In this document: positions 45,505 through 54,911 of the stretch, in pieces | Position numbering within the stretch: the stretch's first letter is position 1 | How the letters are laid out: each line of letters opens with the position of its first letter | From: Puniceicoccales bacterium Verruco_02 | GTDB taxonomy: Bacteria; Verrucomicrobiota; Verrucomicrobiia; Opitutales; Oceanipulchritudinaceae | Assembly: GCA_001604585.1 (NCBI GenBank) | Contig: LVBW01000030.1 | Coordinates: 20,138 to 84,137, forward strand | Direction of reading: 5' to 3' | Length of the DNA stretch: 64,000 nt | The notes under the pieces: generated by a model | Database searches by the model: none | What the model was told of the DNA's origin: nothing | The model's input: the letters and a program-made list of their open reading frames with translations, nothing else | Position numbers and translations under genes: made by a program

Positions 45505-45736
45505 GTCCTTTACACGAATAATGCCCAAGGCGAGGCTCCATTCCCCGCGTCTTGGTATGCGTAGATAGAGCAAACACCCCATCCTTGACAATGCTTTTAC
45601 GTAGAAATTCGACCCATCGGGAAGCACCTAAGGCTATGTGTACTGCATTTGCACAGTGAGTAGCTGGCCAAGCATGTGGATGAAGCTCTTCCTGTTGGCT
45701 TCACCTGTTGTCGAAGGCCCGATATTGGCGTGCTTC

Positions 45737-46318
45737 TTACATGCTTTCCATTGCGCGTGCTATCGCTGTCACGGTCTCTCCCTCGGACTGGGGCGCAGTC
45801 TGTGCTGGCATGGCGTTCCTTTGTTTGTCGGCCATTAGGCGGCGGATAGTCAGGGCGTTGGTCAGCAGCATGAAGGTCTCAAGTCCTGTGCCGCCAATGG
45901 AGCCGGAGTGTATGTTGTTTATGAGCCACATGCAGGTGCAGAACATGATTAGCAGGCGCATACGCACCCCGCTCGTTGCAAAGAAGGCCCACGTTGCCAC
46001 GCAGGAGCCGACTACGGGCAATAGCCCCCAGGCGTCGTGGACAAAGAAGAAGGCCGTTGTGATGTGCAGGCCGATGAATATTGCCCCTAGAGCCTTGGAG
46101 CGGTAGCGGATGGACAGCACGCTGCGCGTGCAGGAAACGGCAGCACTGGCCGCCGCCGCAGTGTTGCCCAGCATGGCAAAGTGCGCAAGGTAGGCCAGAG
46201 TCTCCAGCGACATGAGCGCTTTGAGCTTCCACTCTACCCTTTGCATCAATGCGGCGATGCCGAAAACGAACGCGCAGTAGCCCAGAGCCTGCGAAAAAGA
46301 AAATACCCCTGTATCCAT
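45737..46318 (-). CDS. YgjV-family inner-membrane protein
   Basis: Small membrane protein of 193 residues with five or six hydrophobic segments (for example ALGYCAFVFGIAALMQ; LGAIFIGLHITTAFFFVHD). It resembles the YgjV family of uncharacterised bacterial inner-membrane proteins. The last 35 residues are polar. It is 174 bases downstream of the MalY/PatB gene on the same strand, separated by a hairpin. The function is unknown; YgjV-like proteins often neighbour transporters or amino-acid genes. Confidence 0.8.
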   Translation of the reverse strand: MDTGVFSFSQALGYCAFVFGIAALMQRVEWKLKALMSLETLAYLAHFAMLGNTAAAASAAVSCTRSVLSIRYRSKALGAIFIGLHITTAFFFVHDAWGLLPVVGSCVATWAFFATSGVRMRLLIMFCTCMWLINNIHSGSIGGTGLETFMLLTNALTIRRLMADKQRNAMPAQTAPQSEGETVTAIARAMESM

Positions 46319-46407
46319 AGCCTGTATTGATATATGCCTCAGCCGGACCGCACAGCATCTGCCTTACCCCATTTCAGCCCGTGCGGATACAGCGATGGCT
46401 AGGCGCT

Positions 46408-46441
46408 ATTGTTCGGCATGGCAACAGGATTGCCGAACAAT
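46408..46441. repeat. Perfect 11-bp inverted repeat between the YgjV-like and MalY/PatB genes
   Basis: ATTGTTCGGCA (46408-46418) is perfectly inverted as TGCCGAACAAT (46431-46441) around a 12-base centre. No T-run follows on either strand, so it is not a typical terminator. It could be an operator or an RNA hairpin in the leader of the YgjV-like gene, which starts 90 bases further on in the leftward direction. A partial third copy (ATTGTTC) follows at about 46450. Confidence 0.55.
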
Positions 46442-46492
46442 CTTGCTGCATTGTTCAGCGGTCCCCATGCGCGGAAGCCCTGAAGGGGAGCA

Positions 46493-47668
46493 TTATTGCA
46501 TGGAGCAGGATTTCGGCCCGACGGGTTCGCGCAGTGCATCGACGGCCCTTGCCATGCGCTCCAGCCCTTCCTCCAGCATCTGGCTGGGGCAGGCGAAGTT
46601 CATGCGCAGCATTTGGCGCTCACCATAGTCGGCCCCATCGGACAGGCCAACGCCTGCGTCCTCGAAGTACCTCACCGGGTCGTCAAGGCCCAGTTCGCTC
46701 ACGTCCAGCCAAGCCATGTAGGTGGCTTCGCAGGGGCCGATTTTTATCTCTGGCATTCTTTCGGCAATGCAGCGGCGCAAAGTGGCGCGATTCTCTCGCA
46801 GGTAGCCAAGGAGTCCTTTCAGCCAGGCCCCGCTCTCGGCATATGCGGCACGGCAGGCCTCGAAACCCATCAGGTTCACATGGTCGGCCATGCCGCGAAT
46901 GGCTCTTTTGAAGCTATCGCGCAGACCCTTGTCGGGTATAACGGCAAAGGCGCAGGATAGGCCCGGAACGTTGAAGGTCTTGCTCGGGGCCATGAGCATG
47001 ACGCTGCGCGCTGCCGCCTCCTCGATTGCGAGAATGGGCGTATGCACAGCCTCGGGGTCCAGCACAAGGTCGCAGTGGATGTCGTCGGAGCAGATGATTA
47101 TCCCGTGCCTAGCCGCAAAGCTGCCAAGGCGCTCCAGTTCGCTACGACTGAAGGCGCGCCCGATGGGGTTATGCGGGTTGCAGATAAGGAGCAGCTTCAC
47201 CCCTCGGGCGGCTTTTTCCATTGCCTCCCAGTCGAAGGAGTAGCTCATGCCAGCTCTTGCAAGGGGGACGCGCACGCCTTTTCGGCCCTGGTTGACGGGC
47301 GCGAGCATGAACTGTGGGTAAACGGGGGGGCAGTACATTACCCCTTCGCCTGGTCCGGCAAATGCCCGGCAGCTTGCCCCAAGGCCGGGTACTATGCCCG
47401 GAAGCCACACTATCCAGTCCCGCTCGGCCTTCAGGCCCTTGTCGTTATGCAGGTAGCCTAGGACGGCCTCGTAGAGGCGCTCGTCGGGCAGGGTGTAGCC
47501 GAATACCCCGTGCTCGACCCTTTTGCGCAGGGCTTCGATAATCGCCGGAGAGCTGCGAAAGTCCATGTCCGCCAGCCAGAAGGGCAGTATGTCCCTGCCT
47601 TTGTATCTGTCCCATTTAAGGCTGCTGGTTTCCGCGCGGTCAACGCAGTGGTCGGAAAAGCTGTTCAT
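46493..47668 (-). CDS. MalY/PatB-type cystathionine beta-lyase (PLP aminotransferase class I/II)
   Basis: PLP-dependent C-S lyase or aminotransferase of 391 residues. The N-terminal LPFWLADMDFRSSPAIIEAL is the MalY/PatB hallmark. PLP binds Lys230 in APSKTFNVPG, with NPHNPIGR and SDDIHCDL before it. It likely converts cystathionine to homocysteine, or cleaves other cysteine conjugates. The gene precedes the YgjV-like gene on the same strand. A seven-G run (47324-47330) lies inside it. Confidence 0.93.
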   Translation of the reverse strand: MNSFSDHCVDRAETSSLKWDRYKGRDILPFWLADMDFRSSPAIIEALRKRVEHGVFGYTLPDERLYEAVLGYLHNDKGLKAERDWIVWLPGIVPGLGASCRAFAGPGEGVMYCPPVYPQFMLAPVNQGRKGVRVPLARAGMSYSFDWEAMEKAARGVKLLLICNPHNPIGRAFSRSELERLGSFAARHGIIICSDDIHCDLVLDPEAVHTPILAIEEAAARSVMLMAPSKTFNVPGLSCAFAVIPDKGLRDSFKRAIRGMADHVNLMGFEACRAAYAESGAWLKGLLGYLRENRATLRRCIAERMPEIKIGPCEATYMAWLDVSELGLDDPVRYFEDAGVGLSDGADYGERQMLRMNFACPSQMLEEGLERMARAVDALREPVGPKSCSMQ

Positions 47669-47786
47669 CTTGTAATGGGCTTGAGGCTGTCACTGTGGAC
47701 TCTGTGTTGTCAAGCTGCCTGCTTGTCTTGGTATTATGACAGGTTCCGGCCGGGGCGTTCCACGCCGTGCGCGACACAATGTGCAC

Positions 47787-47820
47787 AAAAAGCCCGTCTC
47801 CGATGCCGGGGACGGGCTTA
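47787..47820 (-). terminator. Terminator after malate dehydrogenase
   Basis: AAGCCCGTC at 47790-47798 pairs with GACGGGCTT at 47811-47819, and on the minus strand the stem is followed by TTTTTGTG. It lies 37 bases beyond the mdh stop, reading leftward, and before the start of the MalY/PatB gene. Confidence 0.85.
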
Positions 47821-47856
47821 ATGAAGCGGCTTTGTGGGCCGGTCAATATCTGGCCA

Positions 47857-48849
47857 CTAGGGGAGCATGTCCTTGACGGTTTCCTTTTCGCCGACAAGTT
47901 CGGCGACGGTCTTGGCTATGGCGCCCTTGGCGAACTCGTTCACGGGCAGGCCCTGCACGATCTTGTAGCCGCCCTTGCCGTCGCTAACGACGGGGAAGGA
48001 GCTGATGAGACCTGCGGGCACTCCGTAGCTGCCGTCGGAGGGGATGCAGACGCTTGTCCAGTCGCCTTCGGGCGTGCCGCTGTAGAGGCTCTTGACCGTG
48101 TCGAGGGCGGCGTTGGCCGCGCTGGCCGCGCTGGAGGCACCGCGGGCCGCGATGACGGCTGCGCCGCGCTTGCCCACGAGGCTCTGGAACTCGCCCTTGA
48201 GCCACTCTTGGTCAGTTATGACTTCGGTGAGGGGCTTGCCGGAGATCTTGGCATTGTAGAAGTCGCTGTACATCGTGGGCGAGTGGTTGCCCCATATGGC
48301 CACGTTGCTTACCTCTGCCACGGGCACGCCTGCCTTCTGGGCCAACATGCTCTTGGCGCGGTTTTCGTCAAGGCGCGTCATGGCAAACCAGCGCTCGGCC
48401 GGTATGGAGGGAGCGTTGTTCATGGCGATGAGGCAGTTGGTGTTGCAGGGGTTGCCCACAACGAGGATGCGCACGTCCTTGGCTGCGTTCGCCTCGATGG
48501 CCTTGGCCTGACCGACGAAGATCTTGCCGTTGTCCTTGAGCAGGTCGGCGCGTTCCATTCCCGGGCCACGGGGCTTGCTGCCAACGAGCAGGCACCAGTT
48601 GCAGTCCTTGAAGCCTTCGTTGGCATCGCCGGTGGCGACGATGTCTGTCAGCAGCGGGAAAGCGCAGTCGTTAAGCTCCATGACAACGCCCTTGAGCTTC
48701 TCAAGGACTGCCGGAACGGGCACCTCGACAAGGTTCAGGGCCACGGGCTGATCGGGGCCGAAGATCTCGCCCGATGCCAGGCGGAACACTATGGCGTAAC
48801 CAATGTTGCCGGCCGCGCCGGTCACTGCTACTCGAATGGGTTTTTTCAT
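47857..48849 (-). CDS. mdh: Malate dehydrogenase
   Basis: NAD-linked enzyme interconverting malate and oxaloacetate in the TCA cycle or reductive branch, 330 residues. The nucleotide-binding start is [14 protein letters not shown], substrate Arg is in [11 protein letters not shown], and the catalytic Asp/His pair lies in RLDENRAK and [13 protein letters not shown]. It belongs to the type-2 cytosolic-like MDH group (about 330 residues). Single transcript with a terminator downstream. Divergent from gap, separated by 383 bases. Confidence 0.96.
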   Translation of the reverse strand: MKKPIRVAVTGAAGNIGYAIVFRLASGEIFGPDQPVALNLVEVPVPAVLEKLKGVVMELNDCAFPLLTDIVATGDANEGFKDCNWCLLVGSKPRGPGMERADLLKDNGKIFVGQAKAIEANAAKDVRILVVGNPCNTNCLIAMNNAPSIPAERWFAMTRLDENRAKSMLAQKAGVPVAEVSNVAIWGNHSPTMYSDFYNAKISGKPLTEVITDQEWLKGEFQSLVGKRGAAVIAARGASSAASAANAALDTVKSLYSGTPEGDWTSVCIPSDGSYGVPAGLISSFPVVSDGKGGYKIVQGLPVNEFAKGAIAKTVAELVGEKETVKDMLP

Positions 48850-49232
48850 TGCTGTGCTGTTGTTTGAATGTTGGCCTTTTGCCGGAAAAGTGGGGCTTCG
48901 CGTGAGGTCCGTGCTTACGCAGTAGACAGGCGCTTAGTGCAGGGACGCTACTGGCCCATGCATTACAGAGATGCCACTATGCAGGGTTTTCAACTCCGCG
49001 CGTACTTTATGGAGTCAACAATCCCAATGGCATCGGGGTCAATCAGATTCAGAATCTGTCGTGCAGCCGGGCTGCCAGATTCGGTATTCGGCCTTTCTTG
49101 TGAGGGCTGCGTTTGCATACCTGTGGGTTCTGACGGATTATTCTCTTGCCAAGCGGCGCAGTAATGCCCGAAAGTACGCATTCCGGCCCAGAAAGCCGGA
49201 AGCAAATTTAACCACTAGACAAGCACATCAAA
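48850..49232. other. Divergent promoter region of mdh and gap
   Basis: This 383-base gap carries no supported gene. A candidate promoter for gap is TTGCAT (49113-49118) and GATTAT (49136-49141), 17 bases apart, leaving a leader of about 85 bases. The match is weak. Nothing like a riboswitch was recognised. Confidence 0.4.
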
Positions 49233-50279
49233 ATGGCAGTCAAAGTAGCAATTAACGGGTTCGGCCGCATCGGCCGCCTCGTGTTCCGTGCGATCGTAGA
49301 ACAGGGCCTCATCGACAATGGCTCGGTTGACGTCGTCGCCATCAACGACCTTGTCCCTGCGGACAACCTTGCCTACCTGGTGAAGTACGACTCCATTCAG
49401 GGTCGCTTCACCGGCACGGTCTCCAGCGCCAAGAGCAGCGACGCAGTCGCCGAAGACGACATGCTCGTTGTCAATGGCAAGAGCATCCAGTGCCTCGCCG
49501 TCAAGGAAGGCCCGAGCGCCATGCCTTGGGCAAAGCTCGGTGTTGACATCGTCATCGAGTCCACGGGTCTCTTCGTCGAGGACGTGAAGGCACAGGGCCA
49601 CATCAATGCCGGTGCCAAGAAGGTCATCATCTCCGCCCCCGCAAAGGGCAACGTCAAGACCGTCGTCATCGGCGTCAACGACGCAGAGCTGACCGCTTCG
49701 GACAACATCATCTCCAACGCCTCCTGCACGACGAACTGTCTGGCCCCCATCACCAAGGTCATCCTCGACAACTACGGTATCGTCGAAGGCCTGATGACCA
49801 CGGTCCACAGCTACACCGCCACCCAGAAGACCAACGACGGTCCCTCCAAGAAGGACTGGAAGGGTGGCCGCGCCGCCGCCATCAACATCATCCCCTCCTC
49901 GACCGGTGCCGCCAAGGCCGTGGGTCTTGTCCTGCCTGCCACCAAGGGCAAGCTGACGGGCATGAGCTTCCGCGTCCCGACCCCGACCGTCTCCGTCGTC
50001 GACCTCACCGTCAAGACCGAGAAGGAAACCAGCTACGCCGACATCTGCGCAAAGATGAAGGAAGCTGCCGAGGGTTCGATGAAGGGTATCCTCGCCTACA
50101 CCGAAGACGAAGTTGTCTCCAGCGACTTCATCCACTGCTCGGCCTCGTCGATCTTCGACGCCGGTTCCGGCATCGGCCTGAACAGCACCTTCTTCAAGCT
50201 GGTCAGCTGGTATGACAACGAATGGGGCTACTCCAACCGCGTCGTTGACCTTCTCCAGAAGGTCGCCAAGTTCCTCTAA
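49233..50279 (+). CDS. gap: Glyceraldehyde-3-phosphate dehydrogenase
   Basis: Glycolytic enzyme making 1,3-bisphosphoglycerate with NAD+ reduction, 348 residues. NAD binding is at [14 protein letters not shown], the catalytic Cys165 is in [12 protein letters not shown], and the closing [16 protein letters not shown] is typical. Codon use is strongly biased: isoleucine is ATC nearly throughout with no ATA that I can see, unlike neighbouring genes, as expected for a highly expressed protein. A terminator-like hairpin separates it from pgk, which follows in the same direction. Confidence 0.97.
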   Translation: MAVKVAINGFGRIGRLVFRAIVEQGLIDNGSVDVVAINDLVPADNLAYLVKYDSIQGRFTGTVSSAKSSDAVAEDDMLVVNGKSIQCLAVKEGPSAMPWAKLGVDIVIESTGLFVEDVKAQGHINAGAKKVIISAPAKGNVKTVVIGVNDAELTASDNIISNASCTTNCLAPITKVILDNYGIVEGLMTTVHSYTATQKTNDGPSKKDWKGGRAAAINIIPSSTGAAKAVGLVLPATKGKLTGMSFRVPTPTVSVVDLTVKTEKETSYADICAKMKEAAEGSMKGILAYTEDEVVSSDFIHCSASSIFDAGSGIGLNSTFFKLVSWYDNEWGYSNRVVDLLQKVAKFL

Positions 50280-50326
50280 TCCGGGACTCGCGCCTAGCTA
50301 TCAACCATAGTTGAACGAACTTACAG

Positions 50327-50385
50327 GGTCGCCAGTCGTGCGAGGCCAAGAGCCAGCATAGGCTGGCGACCTTTTCGTTTTTTTA
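50327..50385 (+). terminator. Terminator between gap and pgk
   Basis: GGTCGCCAG (50327-50335) pairs with CTGGCGACC (50363-50371), followed by TTTTCGTTTTTTT. It lies between gap and pgk, so gap transcription is at least partly ended before pgk, giving gap extra mRNA. Confidence 0.85.
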
Positions 50386-50425
50386 CGATCATAGTTCTAG
50401 CGACCATTTTACCCAAATTACCGTC

Positions 50426-51625
50426 ATGGCTATCAAGACCGTCAAAGACATCTCCGTTTCCGGCAAGCGCTGCTTTGTGCGCTGCGACTTCAACGTGCCC
50501 GTTGATCCCAACGGCACCATCACGGACTATTCCCGCATCGTGGGCGCTCTGCCCACGCTGCAATACCTTGTCGAGAACAAGGCGAAGGTCATCCTCGCCA
50601 GCCACCTTGGCCGCCCCAAGGCCGGTCCTGCTCCGGAGTTCAGCCTTGCCCCCGTGGCCAAGGCCCTCGCGGAGAAGCTCGGCAAGCCCGTCACTTTCCT
50701 CAACGACTGCATCGGCCCCGAGGTCGAGGCCGCCGTGGCCGCCATGAATGACGGCGATGTCATCCTCCTAGAGAACGTGCGCTTCTACAAGGGCGAGGAA
50801 AAGAACGACCCGGCCCTGTCCCAGAAGTTCGCCGCAATGGCCGACGTGTTCGTAAACGACGCTTTCGGCACCGCCCACCGCGCACATTGCTCGACGGCAG
50901 GCATTGCCGAGTTCATCAAGGGCGACAAGGTCTCCGGCTTCCTCATCGAGGACGAGCTGAAGTTCCTTGGCGAAAAGACCGCCAGCCCGGACCGCCCCTT
51001 CACCGTCATCCTCGGCGGCGCAAAGGTGTCCGACAAGATCATGGTCATTGACGCCCTTCTTGAGAAGGCCGACGCCATCCTCATTGGCGGTGCCATGGCC
51101 TACACCTTCGCCGTTGCGCAGGGTGCCAAGGTCGGCTCTTCGATGAACGAGCCTGACAAGGCCGAGACCGCCCTTTCCGCCATTGCCAAGGCAAAGGCCA
51201 AGGGGGTGAAGTTCCTCCTGCCCGTGGACCACGTAATCACCGACAAGCTCGACTTTGCGGGCAAGGCCGTGGGCGAGCTGAAGGTCGTCGAGGGCGACAT
51301 CCCCGACGGCTGGATGGGCGTTGACATCGGTCCGAAGACCGTCGCGCTCTACTCGGCAGAAATCGCCGCCAGCAAGACCGTGCTTTGGAACGGCCCGATG
51401 GGCGTTTTCGAGATCAAGGCCGTTGCCAAGGGCACCTTCGCCGTGGCCAAGGCCGTGGCAGAGGCAGAAGCCTGCTCCATCATCGGCGGAGGCGACTCTG
51501 TAAAGGCCATCAACAAGAGCGGCTACGGCAGTCAGGTGACCTTCATGAGCACCGGCGGCGGCGCGTCGCTGGAGTTTCTCGAAGGCAAGGCCCTCCCCGG
51601 AGTCGAAGTCCTCGACAGGAAGTAA
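50426..51625 (+). CDS. pgk: Phosphoglycerate kinase
   Basis: Glycolytic ATP-forming step from 1,3-bisphosphoglycerate, 399 residues. The N-terminal substrate region is RCDFNVPVDPNGTITDYSRI, the conserved GRPK motif is present, and the nucleotide domain contains ILGGAKVSDKI and GGGDSVKAINKSG. The length fits the family (about 395). It is 44 bases upstream of tpiA, forming a pgk-tpiA operon with strong ribosome use. Confidence 0.97.
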   Translation: MAIKTVKDISVSGKRCFVRCDFNVPVDPNGTITDYSRIVGALPTLQYLVENKAKVILASHLGRPKAGPAPEFSLAPVAKALAEKLGKPVTFLNDCIGPEVEAAVAAMNDGDVILLENVRFYKGEEKNDPALSQKFAAMADVFVNDAFGTAHRAHCSTAGIAEFIKGDKVSGFLIEDELKFLGEKTASPDRPFTVILGGAKVSDKIMVIDALLEKADAILIGGAMAYTFAVAQGAKVGSSMNEPDKAETALSAIAKAKAKGVKFLLPVDHVITDKLDFAGKAVGELKVVEGDIPDGWMGVDIGPKTVALYSAEIAASKTVLWNGPMGVFEIKAVAKGTFAVAKAVAEAEACSIIGGGDSVKAINKSGYGSQVTFMSTGGGASLEFLEGKALPGVEVLDRK

Positions 51626-51669
51626 ACAACAACACTTCTCCCTTCAAATCCGAAACTTACACACATTTC

Positions 51670-52464
51670 ATGAGCAAGAACAAGATTCTCATCGCGGGCA
51701 ACTGGAAGATGAACAAGACCAGCGCCGAGGCAAAGGCACTGGTCTCCGAAATCGTCGCCGTCTGCGGCAGCACCACGTCCGTTGACGTGGCCGTGTGCCC
51801 GCCCTTCACCGCGCTTTCCGCCGCTGCCGAGTCCCTCAAGGGGACGAACGTGCTCCTCGGTGCGCAGAACGTTTACGTCAAGGAGTCCGGCGCTTACACG
51901 GGCGAGATTTCCGCGAGCATGCTGAAGGAAGTCGGCTGCTCCTGCGTCATCCTCGGCCACAGCGAGCGCCGCCAGTACTTTGGCGAGAGCGACGCTTTCA
52001 TTAACGAAAAGACCAAGGTGGCACAGGCCGCGGGCCTTCTGCCCATCGTCTGCGTTGGCGAGACTCTCTCCGAGCGCGAGGCTGGCAAGATGATGGAAGT
52101 GGTCACAACGCAGACCGTGGGCGCCCTCGCTGGCGTGACCGATGCGGCCAACCTTGTCATCGCCTATGAGCCTGTCTGGGCCATCGGCACGGGCAAGACG
52201 GCCACCCCGGCAATGGCGCAGGAAGTCCATGCCGCTATCCGCGCCCTGCTCGTTAAGCAGTTCGGCGAGGCTGGCAGCAAGGTGCGCATCCTCTACGGCG
52301 GCTCGATGAATCCGGCCAACGCCTCAGAGCTTCTCGACGAGAAGGACATCGACGGCGGCCTCATCGGCGGTGCCGCCCTCAAGAGCGCGACATTCCTAGA
52401 CCTAGTGAAGATCGCCTGCTCCAAGGAACGCGGCGGCCACAAGTGCTGCTGCTCCTGTCAGTAA
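51670..52464 (+). CDS. tpiA: Triose-phosphate isomerase with Cys-rich tail
   Basis: Interconverts glyceraldehyde-3-phosphate and dihydroxyacetone phosphate, 264 residues. Catalytic Lys13 is in NWKMNK, His97 in ILGHSERRQYF, and Glu167 in AYEPVWAIGTGK. The start at ATG 51670 follows pgk by 44 bases. The protein is about 10-15 residues longer than usual, because of a C-terminal extension ending GGHKCCCSCQ, with four cysteines in six residues. Such a tail is unusual for TIM and could bind metal or serve redox control. A terminator follows. Confidence 0.96.
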   Translation: MSKNKILIAGNWKMNKTSAEAKALVSEIVAVCGSTTSVDVAVCPPFTALSAAAESLKGTNVLLGAQNVYVKESGAYTGEISASMLKEVGCSCVILGHSERRQYFGESDAFINEKTKVAQAAGLLPIVCVGETLSEREAGKMMEVVTTQTVGALAGVTDAANLVIAYEPVWAIGTGKTATPAMAQEVHAAIRALLVKQFGEAGSKVRILYGGSMNPANASELLDEKDIDGGLIGGAALKSATFLDLVKIACSKERGGHKCCCSCQ

Positions 52465-52525
52465 TGGCAGAGGGGACGGAACTGGAGGTGTAAGCCTTTC
52501 CTGTTATGCGTCCCGGTTGTTTTTT

Positions 52526-52560
52526 GGCCCGTCATCGCTACCCGGTGACGGGCCTTTGTT
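52526..52560 (+). terminator. Terminator after tpiA
   Basis: GGCCCGTCA (52526-52534) pairs with TGACGGGCC (52546-52554), followed by TTTGTT. It sits 61 bases after the tpiA stop. A weak transcription end is possible, given the short T-run. Confidence 0.75.
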
Positions 52561-52653
52561 ATGCCCGGAATCACGCCCATTGCGCATTTGTGCCGCCTAC
52601 ATGGTAAGTTTTGTGTTCTCAAACGACGTCCTTTTGCTTCAGGATGTATGGCA

Positions 52654-53907
52654 ATGTCCAAAATCAGCCGTAAAGTGCTCAAGCAGGCCGACGAGCAATG
52701 CCGCGTCGCCGAGAAAATCTACCACTACCGTTGCGACGTGCTGCCCGAGGACAGGCGCATCGCCCTTCGCGCCGCGTTGGACAAGGTGCAGGACCTCAAG
52801 GAGGACCGCGAGCTGGAATCTGCTGCGCCGCTGGAGGCCGCAATGGAGGCACTCGAAGCGGAGATGAAGCTGACTGGCGGGACTTTTTATCCCAAGAAGG
52901 CGCTCAACGAGAATGTCGAGGTGCTGCTCGTGGCCGCCTTGCTGGCCATCGGCATACGCATGTTCTTTCTCCAGCCCTTCCGCATCCCGACAAACTCCAT
53001 GTACCCGACATACAACGGGATGACCTACGAGCTGTTCATGGAGCCGGAGAATGTGCCTTCGCTTATCGCCATGCCCGTGCGTGCCGTGGCACTAGGGGCT
53101 GACCGCATCGAAGTAGAAGCTGCCGAGGATGGCGAGATAGTCATACCGCTTGTGCGCACAGCTCAGGTGCGCGAGGGCTATACGATGCGCCCACGGGCAG
53201 TGAAGGCGCGCAAGTGGTTCGGCCTCTTGCCTACGACGAACGCCGAGTTCCAGATTATGACCGGCAGGGGCCTTAGCAGCGTGCAGGTGCCGCTCGATTT
53301 TCACTCGCAGCTTCCAAAGATAATTTGGGAAAAGTTTGGTGCTCCTACTCCCGACAAGCTGCGCCTTGGGCCGGGCGGGGTGTGGATGTACCACACCGGA
53401 GTGCAGGCCAAGAAAGGCGATACCATCCTCTGCTTCGACATCCTGCTGGGCGACCAGCTCTTTGTGGACCGCGTGAGCTATCACTTTCGCCGTCCGAAGG
53501 TGGGCGAACCCATCGTTTTCCGCACCGACAGCATCGCGGGCATGGACGAGTCCGAACGGGGCAAATACTACATCAAGCGCCTCGTTGGCAAGGGGGGCGA
53601 CAGCCTCCAGGTGCGCGAGCCGGTGCTCTACCGCAATGGCAGCCCGATAGAGGGAGCCGCAGCCTTCGAGGCCAACGCGAAAAAGGAAGGCGAATACGAG
53701 GGCTACCTTGCCAACATATCCCTGCGAGACATGGCGGGTCTTGGCAGTGCCTACACTGTGCCGGAAGGTCACTATTTCGCTATGGGTGACAATTCAGACG
53801 AGAGCGCGGACAGTCGCGTATGGGGTGACTTGCCGGAAAAGGCCGTGATAGGCCGTGCCCTTGTCATCTACTACCCCTTCACAAAGCACCTTGGCGCTGC
53901 CAAGTAA
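52654..53907 (+). CDS. lepB: Signal peptidase I with a large insertion
   Basis: Membrane serine protease of 417 residues that removes signal peptides. The start ATG at 52654 has AGGA nine bases upstream, better placed than the ATG at 52648. A polar N-terminal domain (about 85 residues) precedes one membrane segment (about 88-107, VEVLLVAALLAIGIRMFFL). Catalytic Ser115 is in RIPTNSMYP and Lys308 in YYIKRLVGKGGD. The closing GHYFAMGDNSDESADSRVWG is canonical. The Ser-to-Lys distance of nearly 195 residues is far larger than in E. coli LepB, so an extra beta domain is inserted. It is separated from tpiA by a terminator. Confidence 0.93.
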   Translation: MSKISRKVLKQADEQCRVAEKIYHYRCDVLPEDRRIALRAALDKVQDLKEDRELESAAPLEAAMEALEAEMKLTGGTFYPKKALNENVEVLLVAALLAIGIRMFFLQPFRIPTNSMYPTYNGMTYELFMEPENVPSLIAMPVRAVALGADRIEVEAAEDGEIVIPLVRTAQVREGYTMRPRAVKARKWFGLLPTTNAEFQIMTGRGLSSVQVPLDFHSQLPKIIWEKFGAPTPDKLRLGPGGVWMYHTGVQAKKGDTILCFDILLGDQLFVDRVSYHFRRPKVGEPIVFRTDSIAGMDESERGKYYIKRLVGKGGDSLQVREPVLYRNGSPIEGAAAFEANAKKEGEYEGYLANISLRDMAGLGSAYTVPEGHYFAMGDNSDESADSRVWGDLPEKAVIGRALVIYYPFTKHLGAAK

Positions 53908-54064
53908 TGTCTGGCTGGGCCGCCCGGCGTAACGTAACTTTTACACGAGATGAGCATACAGCTGGACTCCGGCGCGCAAAGTGCTCTGATATGTGGGTAC
54001 TGAACAGGCTCGTCAGGCCCTGAAAAATCGACCTAGGCAATGGACGCCATTGCATGGAGGCAGT

Positions 54065-54820
54065 ATGGAAACCGAGGACGTAAAACGCTATTTCCGCACG
54101 CCCAGCGTGCTCGACCACTATACCCGCGCCACCGTGGGCATTGGCCTGTGGATATCAGAAAAGGTGGCCTTCACGCGCTACTTCAGCAAGCGTCATCCTT
54201 TGCTGGAGCTTGGCACTGGCACCGGGCGCATCGCTCTGGGCCTAGAAGAACTCGGCTACACAGACATCGACGCCATCGACATATCCGAGACGATGCTCGG
54301 GCAGGCCATCGAGATTGCAAAGGCCCGCTCGTCCAAGGTGCGCTTTCGCCTTGCCGATGCCTGCAAGCTGCCCTATGCCGACGCCAGCTTCGACGGGGCC
54401 ATATTCGGCTTCAACGGCATGATGCAGATCCCCGGCAGGGAGAACAGGCGCAGGGCCATGCGCGAGGTGTTCCGCGTCCTTAGGCCCGGCGCTTTCTTCA
54501 TCTTCACAACGCACGACCGCGACAACCCGCACTTTCGCTACTACTGGGAAGAGCAGCGCAGGCTATGGGACTGCAACGCGCAGGATTCCCGCCTGATGGA
54601 CTTTGGCGACCGCTATGAAGAGACCCAGCTAGGGATGCTCTTCATACACATACCGACTAGGCCCGAAATCCACGACGATATCGACGCCAGCGGCCTTGAC
54701 TACGTGAGCGACACTCCGCGCAGCCTGCTTGCCAACGAAAGTGCGCAGGTGCGTGAATTCAGCGACGACTGCCGCTTCTGGATACTGCGAAAGCCGGGCG
54801 CAAGGACTGGGCAGGACTAG
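54065..54820 (+). CDS. Class I SAM-dependent methyltransferase
   Basis: Cytoplasmic methyltransferase of 251 residues. The SAM-binding motif I is LLELGTGTGRIALGLEELG, with the next acidic residue in DAIDISETML and motif in PYADASFDGAIF. It has a Methyltransf_11/25-like core. The ATG at 54065 follows GGAGG with 4 spacer bases. Substrate unknown; no adjacent pathway is decisive. Confidence 0.88.
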   Translation: METEDVKRYFRTPSVLDHYTRATVGIGLWISEKVAFTRYFSKRHPLLELGTGTGRIALGLEELGYTDIDAIDISETMLGQAIEIAKARSSKVRFRLADACKLPYADASFDGAIFGFNGMMQIPGRENRRRAMREVFRVLRPGAFFIFTTHDRDNPHFRYYWEEQRRLWDCNAQDSRLMDFGDRYEETQLGMLFIHIPTRPEIHDDIDASGLDYVSDTPRSLLANESAQVREFSDDCRFWILRKPGARTGQD

Positions 54821-54911
54821 ACCTTTGTGCATGTTGCCCTATGTGTTGCATGAGCGTGGATGCCTTGGCCGCATTCGTGCTTGATTTGACCCATTGTCGA
54901 AAATAGCCTGC

